Source: CAVXTF01 sp963701375
Lineage (GTDB): Bacteria; Actinomycetota; Acidimicrobiia; Acidimicrobiales; CAVXTF01
Assembly: GCA_963701375.1 (NCBI GenBank)
Contig: CAVOZT010000004.1
Span: 682,001-746,000 of the forward strand
Length of the DNA: 64,000 bases
Direction: 5' to 3'
The notes below the pieces were generated by a model. The model ran no database searches. It was not told where the DNA came from and saw only the letters and a program-made list of their open reading frames with translations. Every line of letters begins with the position of its first letter. Positions within the stretch are counted from its first letter, which is position 1. The position numbers and the translations under genes were made by a program. Positions 63,180 to 64,000 of this stretch are shown one piece after another.

Positions 63180-63897
63180 GTCCTCGGAACGGTTCCACCG
63201 GCTCTTAGAAGTACAGGACCACGACACCGCAATAGACCGGCTACTCCATCGCCGGGCGAACCTCACAGAACGCTCCGAACTGCGTGCGCTCGAAGCTCAG
63301 ATTGCTTCGATCGACTCGAACTGGCGCCAGGTCGGCGAGGAGCGCGACGTCCTCGGCGCCCGGCAGGCGACGCTCGAGGAGCAGATCGGGGCATCGCGAG
63401 CACGGAGCGGTGAGATCGAACGCCGCCTCTACAGCGGACAGGTGACGGCCGCTCGCGACCTCCAGGCCATGGACGACGAGGTCAAGCACCTCGCACGGCA
63501 CATCTCGGAGCTCGAGGACCGCGAGCTCGAGGTGATGGAGCAGCTCGAACCTCTCGACGCCACGCTCTCATCGCTCGTCGGCGAGCTCGCCGAGCTGAGC
63601 ACCAAGGCCGAGAATCTTCGCCTCTCGATCGCCGAGCACGAGGCCGAGATCGAAGGCGACCTGGCGCACGAACGCAGCGAGCGCGCACGCCTTGCCGCAG
63701 AGGTGCCCGCCGATCTGATCGCGCTCTACGAACAGCTGCGCAAGAAGCTCGGTGGGACCGGCGCCGCGCGACTGGTCGGGGGGTCGTGCGGAGGATGCCA
63801 CCTACAGCTGCCTGCGATGGAGCTCGATCGCGTGAAGAAGGCACCCCCTGACGCCGTCATCTACTGCGACCAATGCGGCCGCATCTTGGTGAGGTGA
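63172..63897 (+). CDS. CT398-like zinc-ribbon coiled-coil protein (DUF164)
   Basis: 241 residues from GTG 63172. Residues ~5-190 are a long, heptad-rich coiled coil (RRANLTERSELRALEAQIAS, DLQAMDDEVKHLARHISELE). The C-terminal C4 zinc ribbon reads SCGGCHLQLPAMEL and CDQCGRILV (Cys-x2-Cys...Cys-x2-Cys). This is the DUF164/CT398 family, with Rv2229c as the mycobacterial homologue. Its partner in mycobacteria is an RNase H/phosphatase gene, and here a histidine phosphatase starts 4 bp later. Role unknown, possibly RNA-related. Confidence 0.85.
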   Translation: MPESSERFHRLLEVQDHDTAIDRLLHRRANLTERSELRALEAQIASIDSNWRQVGEERDVLGARQATLEEQIGASRARSGEIERRLYSGQVTAARDLQAMDDEVKHLARHISELEDRELEVMEQLEPLDATLSSLVGELAELSTKAENLRLSIAEHEAEIEGDLAHERSERARLAAEVPADLIALYEQLRKKLGGTGAARLVGGSCGGCHLQLPAMELDRVKKAPPDAVIYCDQCGRILVR

Positions 63898-63901
63898 AGC
63901 T

Positions 63902-64000
63902 GTGTTGCTCCTGCTTCGTCACGGCGAAGCGGTCGGTAACGCCGAGGGCAGGTTGCTCGGCCGCTTGGACTCGCCTCTGACGGACCGAGGGAGGACACAG
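63902..64000 (+). CDS. Histidine phosphatase (phosphoglycerate mutase-like), C-terminus beyond window
   Basis: GTG 63902 begins VLLLLRHGEAVGNAEGRLLG, with the Arg-His-Gly phospho-His motif at the N-terminus, and runs off the right edge after 33 codons. Family members are broad phosphatases, the CobC/RNase H-associated phosphatases or phosphoglycerate mutases. The neighbouring DUF164 gene suggests the CobC-type domain that in mycobacteria is fused to RNase H. The C-terminus lies beyond the window. Confidence 0.8.
   Translation, partial: MLLLLRHGEAVGNAEGRLLGRLDSPLTDRGRTQ

Overview
The window is high-GC DNA from an actinobacterium, most likely of the Acidimicrobiia type. This is an inference from high-GC coding bias, many GTG starts, a mycothiol-linked DsbA relative, F420/FMN split-barrel and Ddn-type fragments, an adenylate cyclase with a mycobacterial-type N-terminal regulatory domain, a DUF1918/H1-like protein and lipid-type P450 and phytanoyl-CoA dioxygenase genes. 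No rRNA genes are present. There is one tRNA, tRNA-Val(UAC), at 9287-9360.

Layout. 1-1235 (minus): two coupled type IV pilin-like proteins, the second running off the left edge. 1405-3729: a membrane sensor kinase and its NarL/LuxR-type response regulator. 3819-6855: a coupled minus-strand unit of one hypothetical protein and two lipoproteins, one of them a large lipase-like hydrolase. 6925-9082: inositol monophosphatase-family enzyme, small Cys protein, adenylate cyclase. 9287-16172: a decayed integrative element in tRNA-Val. Its two ends carry a ~63-bp direct repeat, an integrase remnant survives near the right end, and the cargo is small metabolic-type genes (two VOC proteins, split-barrel flavoproteins, SnoaL, a YVTN propeller). 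16.5-37 kb: an accessory zone of short secreted, lipoprotein, membrane and Cys-rich proteins, gene fragments, a PAS-LuxR regulator with a PilZ protein, pyrophosphatase, an APH-family kinase, hemerythrin and DinB. 37-64 kb: denser, housekeeping-like. It has P450 plus Gfo/Idh oxidoreductase, a MetE-like protein, H1-like DUF1918 protein, a cyclase-STAND-TPR regulator, a five-gene oxidative operon (49.9-55.6 kb: PhyH, DUF1214, SDR, sulfotransferase, alpha-hydroxy-acid oxidase), a G1 peptidase, a TrhA/Acs/Prs block, an HSL-type esterase, MFS transporter, Nudix, zinc-ribbon coiled-coil protein and the start of a histidine phosphatase.

The most unusual property is about twenty single-base frameshifts spread over otherwise well-preserved genes. 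When each is reverted, the gene regains a continuous frame, usually with family-typical length and no internal stop. Several lie at one context, GCGC read as GCCGC/GCGGC. This looks either like systematic sequencing error at a (possibly modified) motif or like a localised mutational process. It affects how many of the pseudogene calls should be believed. Genes flagged as frameshifted are listed with the full span they would occupy.
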